Notes: a model not told the origin generated them from the sequence alone. Counted from the first letter of the stretch, positions 1 to 7,558 are shown. The stretch is 14,028 bases of DNA from Pseudomonadota bacterium (GCA_030673265.1 DAOVJK010000046.1:1-14028); one strand, 5' to 3'. Program-made: numbers and translations.

Positions 1-855
1 GGTCGGGATCGGGACAGAATGAGCGATTGCCTGAAAAGAATCAATGTTATGCCCCTTGGGGCGGCGGCCCTGGCCGGCACCGGCCTGCCCATTGATCGGG
101 AGTCGGTGGCCGCAGAACTTGGTTTCCCGGCGGTTACCGCCAACAGTATGGACACCGTCGGCGATCGCGATTTTGCCGTGGAGTTCACGGCCGTTGCCGC
201 CCTTACCCAGATCCATCTCAGCCGACTTTCAGAGGAACTGGTGCTTTGGTCATCTGAAGAGTTTTCCTACGTTACTCTGGCTGATAGTCATTGTACCGGC
301 AGCAGCATCATGCCCCAGAAAAAAAATCCGGATATCCCGGAGCTGATTCGTGGCAAGAGCGGCCGGGTGGTTGGTAATCTGATGAGTCTGCTGACTATTC
401 TCAAGGGCTTGCCAATGACTTATAATCGTGATCTCCAAGAGGATAAGGAGCCGGTCTTCGATACGGTTAAAACCCTGAGCAGCTGCCTGGCAATTACCGC
501 CGAGATGTTGGAAAATCTGGAGTTTAATACAGCCCGCCTTGCCGAAGCGACCAGTACGGGTGGCTTTATGACTGCCACTGATCTGGCCGATTATCTGGTT
601 ACCAAGGCGATGCCGTTTCGCCAGGCCCATTCCGTGGTTGGTAAGGTTGTTGCCTATTGCCTTGATCAAGGCAAAGACCTGCCCGACTTGAGTATTGAGG
701 AATTAAAGAAATTCGCAGTGGAAATTGACGAGGACGTCTTTGCTCTCCTGACCGTTGAGGGCTCGGTAAAAAGCCGGCGCTCCACCGGCGGGACCTCTCC
801 GGACCGGGTTAGCGAGGCATTGCTAAGGGCGGAACAGGAACTTGGCATAGGCTAG
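1..855 (+). CDS. argH: Argininosuccinate lyase, C-terminal part (5' end outside window)
   Basis: This enzyme splits argininosuccinate into arginine and fumarate, the last step of arginine synthesis, in the cytoplasm. The frame is open from base 1. The codons before the first ATG (19) already read as family sequence (Arg-Asp-Arg-Asp-Arg before the internal Met), so the ATG is internal and the gene continues upstream of the window. About 284 of the usual 460 or so residues are present. The fumarase/aspartase superfamily signature GSSIMPQKKNPD is encoded at about 298-333 and supplies the catalytic serine loop. The conserved NVMPLGAAALAGT stretch precedes it. The N-terminal domain with the catalytic histidine is not in view. 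The stop (853-855) lies 2 bp before the next start, so the two genes are probably co-transcribed. Confidence 0.97.
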   Translation, partial: GRDRDRMSDCLKRINVMPLGAAALAGTGLPIDRESVAAELGFPAVTANSMDTVGDRDFAVEFTAVAALTQIHLSRLSEELVLWSSEEFSYVTLADSHCTGSSIMPQKKNPDIPELIRGKSGRVVGNLMSLLTILKGLPMTYNRDLQEDKEPVFDTVKTLSSCLAITAEMLENLEFNTARLAEATSTGGFMTATDLADYLVTKAMPFRQAHSVVGKVVAYCLDQGKDLPDLSIEELKKFAVEIDEDVFALLTVEGSVKSRRSTGGTSPDRVSEALLRAEQELGIG

Positions 856-857
856 CC

Positions 858-1919
858 ATGAAGCTTAAAATTGTTGTGACGTGGGTCATCCTTGTTTTTG
901 CAGGAGGAGCGCTGTTGGTCGCTTGCGGCAAGAAAACGGCGCTGGTCCCTCCCCAGGCAATAATTCCCGTGCCGATCTCCGATCTTGCTTATCTGTTGGA
1001 CGAGAACGGAGTTACGCTTTCCTGGTTGCCTCCCATCCTGAGCGAACAGGGAGAACGTTTGCCGGCTATTGATAAGTTTCTGGTTGAAAGAGCGGTGTAC
1101 GACCTGTCCGATTTTTGTGAAAATTGCCCGGTGCGTTACACTGAGCTGGTCAGTATTGCCGGCGATCAGCCAGATGTTGCTCGTAGTCAACAGAAAATAA
1201 CCTACCGCGAAGAGAGCCTCAGGCCCGGCCATATTTATTTTTATCGGGTTAAAACCGAGCTGGGCTGGCGGGTTGGCAGTCGTCCTTCCGAGCCGGTTAG
1301 TTTCAGGTGGCAGGTGGTGGTGGGGGCACCTGTTGAGCTGCGCAGCCTGGCAGGTGATCAGCAGGTTTCCTTAAGTTGGCAACCGCCGCTTGGCGATCTT
1401 AACGGCGCCCCGCTAGAGGATGAGTTGCATTATCAGGTTTACCGGAGCGTGGCAGGTGGAAACTTCATGCCGCTAGGCAGCCCGGTAACGGCACCGGACT
1501 ATCTAGATCAATCGGTCAAGAATGGCAGCAGCTATCGATACAAGGTCAGAGCGGCCAGGCTTTCGGGCGGAACCGGCGTCTTCAGCGACATGGTGACGGT
1601 TGTCCCCAGGGATCTGACTCCACCTCCAGCCCCGCAGGGCTTGTCGGTCATCAGCACCCCTGAGGGCAGCAGAGTTTTCTGGGAAGCGCCGGCCGTGGCT
1701 GATCTGGGCGGATATCTGATCTTGCGCCGCGCCGGGGATAGTGAATCAGACCATGATTTCAAGGTGATCGGCCGGGTCGATGCTTCGTTGACTTCGTTTA
1801 TTGATAGGACCCTTGAGGATCACGAAACATGTTATTATGCAGTCAAGGCCTTTGACTCAGCCAGCCCGGCTAATGAAAGCGCCTTATCAGATGAAATTAA
1901 AATGAAGCGGAACAGATAA
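858..1919 (+). CDS. Lipoprotein with LptM-like N-terminus and fibronectin type III-like repeats
   Basis: This is a predicted lipoprotein of 353 residues. Lys2 and Lys4, a hydrophobic stretch and a lipobox ending LVAC with Cys23 as the lipidation site are visible. Directly after Cys23 the sequence GKKTALVPP resembles the short conserved head of LptM/YifL/LppL (C-G-x-K-G-P-L-x-x-P). In Gammaproteobacteria such genes also sit beside lysA/dapF. The rest looks like three beta-sandwich modules of fibronectin type III kind (about residues 35-150, 153-251 and 252-350), with repeated Ser-Trp-x-Pro-Pro and Tyr-x-Tyr-x-Val-x-Ala patterns. A Cys-x-x-Cys (FCENC) lies in the first module and one further Cys in the last. 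The gene starts 2 bp after argH and ends 4 bp before lysA, with no strong ribosome binding site, which suggests translational coupling. The function is unknown. The LptM link is inference. Confidence 0.85.
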   Translation: MKLKIVVTWVILVFAGGALLVACGKKTALVPPQAIIPVPISDLAYLLDENGVTLSWLPPILSEQGERLPAIDKFLVERAVYDLSDFCENCPVRYTELVSIAGDQPDVARSQQKITYREESLRPGHIYFYRVKTELGWRVGSRPSEPVSFRWQVVVGAPVELRSLAGDQQVSLSWQPPLGDLNGAPLEDELHYQVYRSVAGGNFMPLGSPVTAPDYLDQSVKNGSSYRYKVRAARLSGGTGVFSDMVTVVPRDLTPPPAPQGLSVISTPEGSRVFWEAPAVADLGGYLILRRAGDSESDHDFKVIGRVDASLTSFIDRTLEDHETCYYAVKAFDSASPANESALSDEIKMKRNR

Positions 1920-1923
1920 AGTT

Positions 1924-3219
1924 ATGAATCACTTCAATTACCAAAACCGGGAACTTCACTGTGAATCGGTGCCCGTCGCCAAAATAGCCGCTGAAATCGG
2001 CACCCCCTTTTACCTGTACAGCGGCGCCACCCTTACCCAGCATTTTAAGGCATTTGATGGCCCCTTTGCCTCAATCCCGCACCTGAGCTGTTTTGCCGTC
2101 AAGTCCTGTTCCAATATTGCTATTCTCAGACTTTTTGCCAGTCTGGGCGGCGGCGCCGATATTGTCTCCGGAGGTGAACTTTTCAGGGCGCTGGCGGCGG
2201 GCGTTGATCCCGCGAAGATCGTTTATTCCGGGGTGGGCAAGACCAGGGAAGAGCTGGAATATGCCTTAAAGACCAAGATCCTCCAGTTTAATATCGAGTC
2301 AGAACAGGAATTGGAGGCCCTCCAGGAGGTGGCGGCCCAATTAGGGGTTACGGCCCCGGTCTCATTTCGGGTCAACCCGGATGTCGATCCGCAGACCCAT
2401 GCCTATATCTCCACCGGGCTGGCCAAGAATAAATTCGGCATTCCCATCGAAACGGCCGATCAAGTCTACGCCAAAGCCATGCAGATGGCGAATATCAAGG
2501 TCCAGGGGGTGAGTTGTCACATTGGCTCGCAACTGACCCTGGTGTCGCCCTTTATCGAGTCGTTGCATAAAATAAAAATCTTCACCAAGAAATTGGCTGC
2601 CCAGGGCATAACCATCACCCATCTTGATCTGGGCGGCGGTCTGGGGATTCAGTACGATGACGAGACTCCGCCCCATCCCGACGATTATGCTGCTGCGATC
2701 AAAAAGGAGATCGCGGATTTGAACTGCACTCTGATCCTGGAACCTGGCCGGGTTATTGCCGGCAATGCCGGCATCCTGGTGACACGGGTTCATTACACCA
2801 AACATAGTCCGACCAAGAAATTCGTGGTAGTTGATGCCGGGATGAACGATCTGGCCCGGCCCAGCCTTTATGGCGCTTACCACGCCATCAGGCCGGTTAG
2901 CGAGACTGATCTTGGCAGCGAAGTCGCTGATGTGGTTGGGCCGATCTGCGAAACCGGCGACTTCCTGGCCCGGGACCAGAAGGTGCCGGTTAGTAATCAG
3001 GGGGACCTGCTGGCGGTAATGAGCGCCGGGGCTTATGGGTTTTCGATGGCCTCCAACTATAACTCCCGGCCCCGGGTTGCCGAAATCATGGTGAGCGGTG
3101 AGCAATATCATGTGATTAGAGCGCGGGAAACCTATGAAAACCTGATCAAGGGAGAGGCAATCCCCGAATTCCTGATGGCGTCGCCAGATAGCGAGCATCG
3201 CAAGACTTCGAAATCTTGA
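1924..3219 (+). CDS. lysA: Diaminopimelate decarboxylase
   Basis: LysA decarboxylates meso-diaminopimelate to L-lysine using pyridoxal phosphate, the final step of lysine synthesis. It has 431 residues, normal for the family. Visible landmarks are the PLP lysine Lys60 in FAVKSCSN, the HIGSQ motif (His199), the glycine-rich phosphate-binding GGGLG (237-241), EPGR (273-276), the catalytic CETGD (Cys342) supplied across the dimer, and Tyr371 in GAYGFSMASNYNSRPR. The last dozen or so residues after PEFL form a polar tail that may be sequence acquired with the repeat-bearing intergenic region just downstream. The ribosome binding site is weak. The start lies 4 bp after the lipoprotein stop, consistent with an argH-lipoprotein-lysA operon. 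Confidence 0.97.
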   Translation: MNHFNYQNRELHCESVPVAKIAAEIGTPFYLYSGATLTQHFKAFDGPFASIPHLSCFAVKSCSNIAILRLFASLGGGADIVSGGELFRALAAGVDPAKIVYSGVGKTREELEYALKTKILQFNIESEQELEALQEVAAQLGVTAPVSFRVNPDVDPQTHAYISTGLAKNKFGIPIETADQVYAKAMQMANIKVQGVSCHIGSQLTLVSPFIESLHKIKIFTKKLAAQGITITHLDLGGGLGIQYDDETPPHPDDYAAAIKKEIADLNCTLILEPGRVIAGNAGILVTRVHYTKHSPTKKFVVVDAGMNDLARPSLYGAYHAIRPVSETDLGSEVADVVGPICETGDFLARDQKVPVSNQGDLLAVMSAGAYGFSMASNYNSRPRVAEIMVSGEQYHVIRARETYENLIKGEAIPEFLMASPDSEHRKTSKS

Positions 3220-3396
3220 TTTACGGCGTCGTAGCGCATTTTTGTTCATTTGGCATACTAAAGTATGGCCGCACTCACAAAAATACACTACTCCTCGGAG
3301 TCTACGCTTACCTGTTTAGCGAAATGTTGACTTAGCCCTCCTTAGAAATTTTTTTTAAAGTACCACCTGTAAAAGATTAAAAGCAGAGTGATCCTT
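3220..3396. other. Intergenic region lysA-dapF with structured repeat
   Basis: This 177-bp gap contains the repeat described at 3247-3326 and a T8 run near 3349-3356 that is not preceded by a convincing hairpin. A TTGACT hexamer at 3327-3332 could be a -35 box for dapF, but no good -10 stands at the usual spacing. No gene and no recognisable lysine riboswitch were seen. Confidence 0.5.
3247..3326. repeat. Structured intergenic repeat, copy A
   Basis: The element contains a perfect small inverted repeat, CATACT-AA-AGTATG (3254-3267), followed by GGCCGC (3267-3272), CGGAGTCT (3296-3303) and GCTTACCTG (3306-3314). The outer arms CATTTGGC (3247-3254) and GCGAAATG (3319-3326) can pair in 7 of 8 positions. 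The same modules, in partly different order, recur at 10657-10708 between other arms. This looks like a dispersed genomic repeat or structured transcript element of unknown class. Confidence 0.5.
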
Positions 3397-4260
3397 ATGG
3401 CAAACCCTATTGCATTTACCAAGATGAGCGGTACCGGCAACGATTTTATTATCATCGACAATCGCGACCAAATGATCAAGAAGGGCCAGATGGCCGATCT
3501 CGCCGCCCGCATTTGCCGCCGCCAGTTTTCGGTGGGGGCTGACGGCCTCATCCTCATTGAAAATTCAGAGCAGGCCGATTTTCGCTGGCAATTCTACAAT
3601 GGTGATGGCAGTGAGGCGGAAATGTGCGGTAATGGCGCGCGTTGTGCGGCCCGTTATGCCTACAGCAAAGGGATCGCCCCGGCTCATATGCATTTTGAGA
3701 CCATCGCTGGCCTGATTGAGGCCCAGATGATTGGTGCTAACGCTAAAATCAGACTTACACCGCCCACCGACATCCTTCTGTCAAGATCAGTTGAGATCGA
3801 TGGCAACCAAAAAGTGATCCATTCGATCAACACCGGAGTGCCCCATGTGGTTCATTTTGTCGACAATAACGGCGACACTCCAGTTAAGGAATGGGGCAGA
3901 CATATTCGCCATCACAAGCTCTTCGATCCGGCTGGGACCAATGTCAATTTCGTGCAAATGCCGGAAGAAGAACTGCATGTCCGCACTTACGAGCGGGGGG
4001 TTGAAGACGAGACCATGGCCTGCGGCACCGGCGCGGTCGCCTCGGCTCTTATCGCCGCCCTGCATGGCCATGTTACTTCACCGGTCAGGGTCAGGACGTC
4101 CGGCGGCGATATTCTGACGATTCACTTTTCCTTGGTTGATATTGGTGATACGCAGGAGGATGATCAGGGCCTGCGACATGAGCAACGCATTGCCGATGTT
4201 TTTCTGGAAGGGCCTGCCAGTTTTATCTATGAGGGGCAGCTCCATGAAGAGGCCCTCTGA
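3397..4260 (+). CDS. dapF: Diaminopimelate epimerase
   Basis: DapF interconverts LL- and meso-diaminopimelate by a cofactor-free two-cysteine mechanism. It supplies meso-DAP both for lysine and for peptidoglycan crosslinks. Counting from the ATG at 3397 the protein has 287 residues. The two catalytic cysteines are Cys77 in MCGNGARC and Cys209 in MACGTGAVA. The N-terminal FTKMSGTGNDFIIIDN motif and GAD (47-49) are typical. An in-frame GTG at 3388 would add three residues (Met-Ile-Leu). The ATG is preferred because family members start with this MA-x-P-x-x-F-x-K-M pattern. The ribosome binding site is weak (AGAG at 3385-3388). The family's order lysA-dapF is kept, but a 177-bp gap separates the two genes. 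Confidence 0.97.
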   Translation: MANPIAFTKMSGTGNDFIIIDNRDQMIKKGQMADLAARICRRQFSVGADGLILIENSEQADFRWQFYNGDGSEAEMCGNGARCAARYAYSKGIAPAHMHFETIAGLIEAQMIGANAKIRLTPPTDILLSRSVEIDGNQKVIHSINTGVPHVVHFVDNNGDTPVKEWGRHIRHHKLFDPAGTNVNFVQMPEEELHVRTYERGVEDETMACGTGAVASALIAALHGHVTSPVRVRTSGGDILTIHFSLVDIGDTQEDDQGLRHEQRIADVFLEGPASFIYEGQLHEEAL

Positions 4261-4264
4261 TCGA

Positions 4265-4370
4265 AAACAGGTCACATGGCGCCGCATCTGCGTTGTCATC
4301 GGCCTGATCGCATAGCGGGCTATGGCTCTCAGGCCTCTTCCTCGCATCTGCACCACCCTGTGGCCTGTTT
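4265..4370. repeat. Large imperfect stem-loop between dapF and dapA
   Basis: The outer arms AAACAGGTCACA (4265-4276) and TGTGGCCTGTTT (4359-4370) pair in 11 of 12 positions. The inner arms GGCCTGA (4301-4307) and TCAGGCC (4329-4335) pair perfectly. The tip CATAGC-GG-GCTATG (4311-4324) pairs perfectly. Between outer and inner arms GCATCTGC occurs on both sides as a direct repeat (4284-4291 and 4344-4351). It starts 4 bases after the dapF stop. The overall plan suggests a dispersed palindromic intergenic element, which might also act as a terminator or RNA-stability element for dapF. Confidence 0.5.
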
Positions 4371-4441
4371 CCCTTGGGATTTTATCGCAGGCTTTTTTGG
4401 TTTTTATTTGCTTTTTGCAGGCCAGTTTCGTAAGAATGGCA

Positions 4442-4461
4442 ACTTAATGATAAAATTAAGT
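4442..4461. promoter_or_regulatory. AT-rich palindrome, possible operator for dapA
   Basis: ACTTAAT (4442-4448) and ATTAAGT (4455-4461) are perfect inverted repeats around a 6-base centre. The site ends 7 bases before a TATAAT hexamer, so it would cover the -35 region of a promoter there. Binding by a regulator is inference. No protein is identified. Confidence 0.35.
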
Positions 4462-4468
4462 AATCCTT

Positions 4469-4474
4469 TATAAT
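4469..4474 (+). promoter_or_regulatory. Candidate -10 box for dapA
   Basis: A consensus TATAAT lies 53 bp before the dapA start. The -35 position is poor (TTAATG at 4444-4449 with 19-bp spacing), which fits a promoter needing an activator or being controlled at the adjacent palindrome. Confidence 0.4.
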
Positions 4475-4527
4475 AAAATGATTTTCAAAACCAGGTTCAT
4501 CCATTTTTTAAAAAGCAGGAGGATATC

Positions 4528-5409
4528 ATGACCCAGTTCAAAGGCGCCTTTGTTGCCATCGTGACCCCATTTACCGACGGTAAGATAGACGAAAAGGAAC
4601 TGATCGACCTCATTGAGTTCCAGATCGCCGGGGGCACGCACGGCATTGTCCCCTGCGGCACTACAGGTGAGTCGGCCACCATGAGCCACGAGGAGCATCA
4701 GCTGGTAGTTGAGTTGACTATTAAAACGGTAAATGGCCGGGTGCCGGTCATCGCCGGCAGTGGTTCCAATTCAACCTCGGAAACCATTGAGCTGACCAGG
4801 CATGCCAAAGAGGCCGGGGCTGACGGAGTACTGGTGATAACCCCTTATTACAACAAGCCGTCCCAAGAGGGTCTTTTTCTCCACTTCAAGAGTGTTGCAG
4901 AAGCTGTTGATATCCCGATTATTATGTACAACGTCCCCAGTCGAACCGGGGTCAATATGCTGCCGGCAACGGTGGCCCGTTGCGCCGAGCTTGCCAATAT
5001 TGCCGGGATCAAGGAGGCTACAGGTGATCTTAATCAGATCAGCGAGGTGATCCGGCTTTGTCCCGATGATTTTATTGTGATGTCCGGTGATGATTTCACG
5101 GCCCTGGCCACCGTGGCGATTGGTGGCAAAGGGGTGATCTCGGTCACCTCCAATGTGGCGCCCGCCGATATGTCCGGGCTGATGGATGCCGCCCTGGCTG
5201 GTGATTTCGCCAAGGCCCGCCAGTTTCATTACAAGTTGTTCCCGCTGATCCAGGCCATGTTCATCGATACCAATCCGGTTCCGGCCAAGACTACCCTGGC
5301 TCTGATGGGCAAAATAAAGGGTGCCAATCCGCGGATGCCCATTTGCGATATGTCCGATGCTACTCTGGCCCAGTTGAAAAAGGTTATCACCGAATACGGC
5401 TTAATCTGA
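4528..5409 (+). CDS. dapA: 4-Hydroxy-tetrahydrodipicolinate synthase
   Basis: DapA condenses pyruvate with aspartate semialdehyde, the first committed step of the diaminopimelate/lysine branch, in the cytoplasm. It has 293 residues and a TIM-barrel layout. The Schiff-base lysine is Lys162 in IAGIKEATGD. Tyr134 (IIMYNVPSRTG) and Thr45/Thr46 (CGTTGES) complete the proton relay, and Tyr107 (PYYNKP) fits the tyrosine contributed across the dimer. The start is well supported by AGGAGG at 4517-4522, 5 bases before ATG. It is separated from dapF by 267 bp that hold a stem-loop, a palindrome and a -10 box, so it probably has its own promoter. Confidence 0.98.
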   Translation: MTQFKGAFVAIVTPFTDGKIDEKELIDLIEFQIAGGTHGIVPCGTTGESATMSHEEHQLVVELTIKTVNGRVPVIAGSGSNSTSETIELTRHAKEAGADGVLVITPYYNKPSQEGLFLHFKSVAEAVDIPIIMYNVPSRTGVNMLPATVARCAELANIAGIKEATGDLNQISEVIRLCPDDFIVMSGDDFTALATVAIGGKGVISVTSNVAPADMSGLMDAALAGDFAKARQFHYKLFPLIQAMFIDTNPVPAKTTLALMGKIKGANPRMPICDMSDATLAQLKKVITEYGLI

Positions 5410-5541
5410 TTAGACTGAGAACTTGGTAGTCTCGTAACAATTATAGTGATGGTTGAGTAAAAATTTCGATATACGACGCTTTAGATCGGAAATGTTGCGC
5501 CGCCACCAAACCAAGTGAATTAGAAATTATAGGAAGTTATC
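5410..5541. other. Intergenic region dapA-dapB
   Basis: This 132-bp gap has a small hairpin AGACT/AGTCT (5412-5416 with 5428-5432) without a T-tract, and otherwise AT-rich sequence. No convincing promoter pair or gene was seen. AGGAAG at 5531-5536 serves as the dapB ribosome binding site. Confidence 0.4.
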
Positions 5542-6351
5542 ATGACGAAAGTAATTGTGGCAGGGGCCGCTGGCCGCATGGGCCGCCGCATAATGTATAT
5601 GGTTGAGCAGAACCCTGATTTACAGCTAGTTGGCGGTTTTGAGCAGGAGGGTAACCCGGAGATTGGTAAAGATCTGGGTGAACTGGCGGGCATCAGCAAG
5701 CTTGGGGTTCCTTTGTCTGCGAGTCTTGCCAGTGTTATTGATCAAGGCGATGTGATAGTCGATTTCACCTTTCATGAGTCAACCATGAAATTTGCCCGGT
5801 TGGCTGCTGAACATAAAAAAGCTATGGTCATCGGCACCACCGGTCTCAGTCAGGACAACCTTGCCGAGCTAAAGAACCTTGCTGCCAATTTCCCCTGTGT
5901 CCAGGCGCCCAATATGGCCGTCGGGGTTAATGTCCTCTTCAAGGTTGCCCGTAAAATGGCATCTATCCTCGGCGATGATTATGACATTGAGATAGTCGAG
6001 GCCCATCACCGGATGAAAAAAGATGCGCCGAGCGGTACCGCCCTTAAGCTGGGTGAAATGGTGGCCGAAGGCGTTAATCGTGATCTCAACAAGGTTGGGG
6101 TGTTTGAACGTCACGGTATCATTGGCGAGCGGACCGATCAGGAGATTGGCATCCAGACGATCCGGGCCGGTGATATCGTTGGAGAGCACACCGTTTATTT
6201 TGCCGGAGCCGGCGAACGACTTGAGATCACCCATCGCGCCCACAGTCGCGATAATTTTGCCAAGGGCGCGGCCCTGGCCGCCGCCTGGGTAACCAGCCAG
6301 GATAACGGCATGTATACCATGTTCGACGTCCTTGGTTTGCAGGATCTCTAA
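5542..6351 (+). CDS. dapB: 4-Hydroxy-tetrahydrodipicolinate reductase
   Basis: DapB reduces the DapA product to tetrahydrodipicolinate with NAD(P)H. It has 269 residues. The N-terminal Rossmann motif is VAGAAGRMGRRI (6-17). The catalytic signature EAHHRMKKDAPSGTA occupies 153-167, with His155 and Lys159 matching the E. coli catalytic pair. GTTGL (98-102) and QAPNMAVGVN (121-130) are also typical. At the cofactor 2'-phosphate site the E. coli Glu-Arg pair aligns with Glu34-Gln35, so the arginine that favours NADPH is missing. NADH use is therefore plausible but untested. AGGAAG stands 5 bases before ATG. Confidence 0.97.
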   Translation: MTKVIVAGAAGRMGRRIMYMVEQNPDLQLVGGFEQEGNPEIGKDLGELAGISKLGVPLSASLASVIDQGDVIVDFTFHESTMKFARLAAEHKKAMVIGTTGLSQDNLAELKNLAANFPCVQAPNMAVGVNVLFKVARKMASILGDDYDIEIVEAHHRMKKDAPSGTALKLGEMVAEGVNRDLNKVGVFERHGIIGERTDQEIGIQTIRAGDIVGEHTVYFAGAGERLEITHRAHSRDNFAKGAALAAAWVTSQDNGMYTMFDVLGLQDL

Positions 6352-6388
6352 AATAATTTAACTAAGACTTGTAAGGGAAATATCACCG

Positions 6389-7558
6389 ATGATTAAGATA
6401 GAAAAAGCAGATAGACTGAAACAGTTACCTCCCTACCTTTTTGCCGAGTTGGATCGCAAAAAGGATGAAGTTAAAGCCAGGGGGGTCGACGTGATTGATG
6501 TTGGCGTTGGCGATCCGGACCAACCGACTCCCGACCACATCATCGATGCTTTATGTGAGGCATCCCGTAAGCCTCAATACCATAGTTATCCAAGCTATAC
6601 CGGGATGAACAACTTTCGTGAAGCTGTCAGTGCCTGGTACGACAAGCGGTCCGGCGTAAAACTGCATCCGCTGCAAGAGGTGGTCTCGCTAATCGGCTCC
6701 AAGGAGGGCATCGCCCATATCCCGTTGGCCTTCATTAATCCCGGCGACGTGGTGCTGGTCCCCAGTCCCGGCTATCCGGTTTACAAGGTCGCCACCCAGT
6801 TTGCCGGCGGAGTCCCTTATGAAATGCCGCTCCTCAAGGAGAACGGTTTCCTGCCCGATCTGGCCAGCATCCCGGCTGATGTTTTAGCCAAGGCCAAGAT
6901 GATGTTCCTTAATTATCCCAACAATCCCACCGCAGCGCCTGCCACCCCGGAATTTTTCGCCGAAGTGGTGGCTTTCGCCAAAAAACACAACATTATGATC
7001 TGTCATGACTTCGCCTATTCGGAGATGGCCTTTGATGGCTACAAGCCGCCGAGTTTTCTGGAGACCCCTGGCGCCATGGATGTCGGCATTGAATTTCATT
7101 CCCTGTCTAAGACCTATAATATGACGGGTTGGCGAATTGGTTGGGCCGCTGGCAACAGCGAAATAATCGGCGGTCTTGGCCAGATCAAGAGCAACATTGA
7201 CTCCGGTATCTTCGAAGCGATTCAGATCGCCGGAATTGAGGCCATGAAGGATGACGAGTCCTGGTTGACCGAAATGCGCAAGTTTTATGAAGAGCGCCGT
7301 GATGTGGTGATGAAGGGTCTTGATGAGCTCGGGATCAAGGCGGATTCGCCCAAGGCTACCTTCTATGTCTGGGCCGAAGTTCCCGCCGGTTATGATTCCG
7401 CCGCTTTTGTCGGTCATCTGCTCGAAAAAGCGGGGATTGTCTGCACGCCTGGTAATGGCTTCGGCGATCCGGGCGAGGGTTATTTCAGAATTGCCCTGAC
7501 CGTTTCCAAGGAACGGTTGCAGGAAATGATTGACCGCATGAAAAAAATAGGCGTCTGA
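6389..7558 (+). CDS. dapL: LL-diaminopimelate aminotransferase
   Basis: DapL converts tetrahydrodipicolinate and glutamate directly to LL-diaminopimelate. It replaces the DapD/DapC/DapE steps, whose genes are absent from this cluster. It is a PLP fold-type I class I/II aminotransferase of 389 residues. Visible are the PLP lysine Lys241 in SLSKTYNMTGWRIGW, Asp207 and Tyr210 (CHDFAYSEM), the NYPNNPT motif (175-181) and the substrate carboxylate arginine Arg367 (FRIAL). Class I/II aminotransferases are easily misassigned, but the position directly after dapB strongly supports DapL. AAGGGA at 6373-6378 is a somewhat distant ribosome binding site. The TGA overlaps the folK ATG by one base. Confidence 0.93.
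   Translation: MIKIEKADRLKQLPPYLFAELDRKKDEVKARGVDVIDVGVGDPDQPTPDHIIDALCEASRKPQYHSYPSYTGMNNFREAVSAWYDKRSGVKLHPLQEVVSLIGSKEGIAHIPLAFINPGDVVLVPSPGYPVYKVATQFAGGVPYEMPLLKENGFLPDLASIPADVLAKAKMMFLNYPNNPTAAPATPEFFAEVVAFAKKHNIMICHDFAYSEMAFDGYKPPSFLETPGAMDVGIEFHSLSKTYNMTGWRIGWAAGNSEIIGGLGQIKSNIDSGIFEAIQIAGIEAMKDDESWLTEMRKFYEERRDVVMKGLDELGIKADSPKATFYVWAEVPAGYDSAAFVGHLLEKAGIVCTPGNGFGDPGEGYFRIALTVSKERLQEMIDRMKKIGV

Noticed and set aside
2362..3288. A 308-codon open frame antisense to lysA
   Set aside because: It is fully opposite a strongly supported gene, with composition typical of shadow frames (rich in His, Gly and Pro).
3388..3396. GTG start for dapF three codons upstream
   Set aside because: It has no better ribosome binding site, and the family N-terminus matches the ATG at 3397.
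4276..4473. A 65-codon open frame in the dapF-dapA gap
   Set aside because: It lies entirely on the stem-loop element, has no ribosome binding site and no protein-like composition. It is a by-product of the repeat.
4261..4527. Lysine riboswitch before dapA
   Set aside because: The gap is long enough, but I could not find the conserved L-box core motifs or its multi-helix order. The pairing seen is a single nested stem-loop plus an AT palindrome.
5410..5541. Third copy of the intergenic repeat between dapA and dapB
   Set aside because: Only short matches are shared with copy A (GAAATGTTG and TACGACGC). The diagnostic GCATACTAAAGTAT and CGGAGTCT modules are missing.
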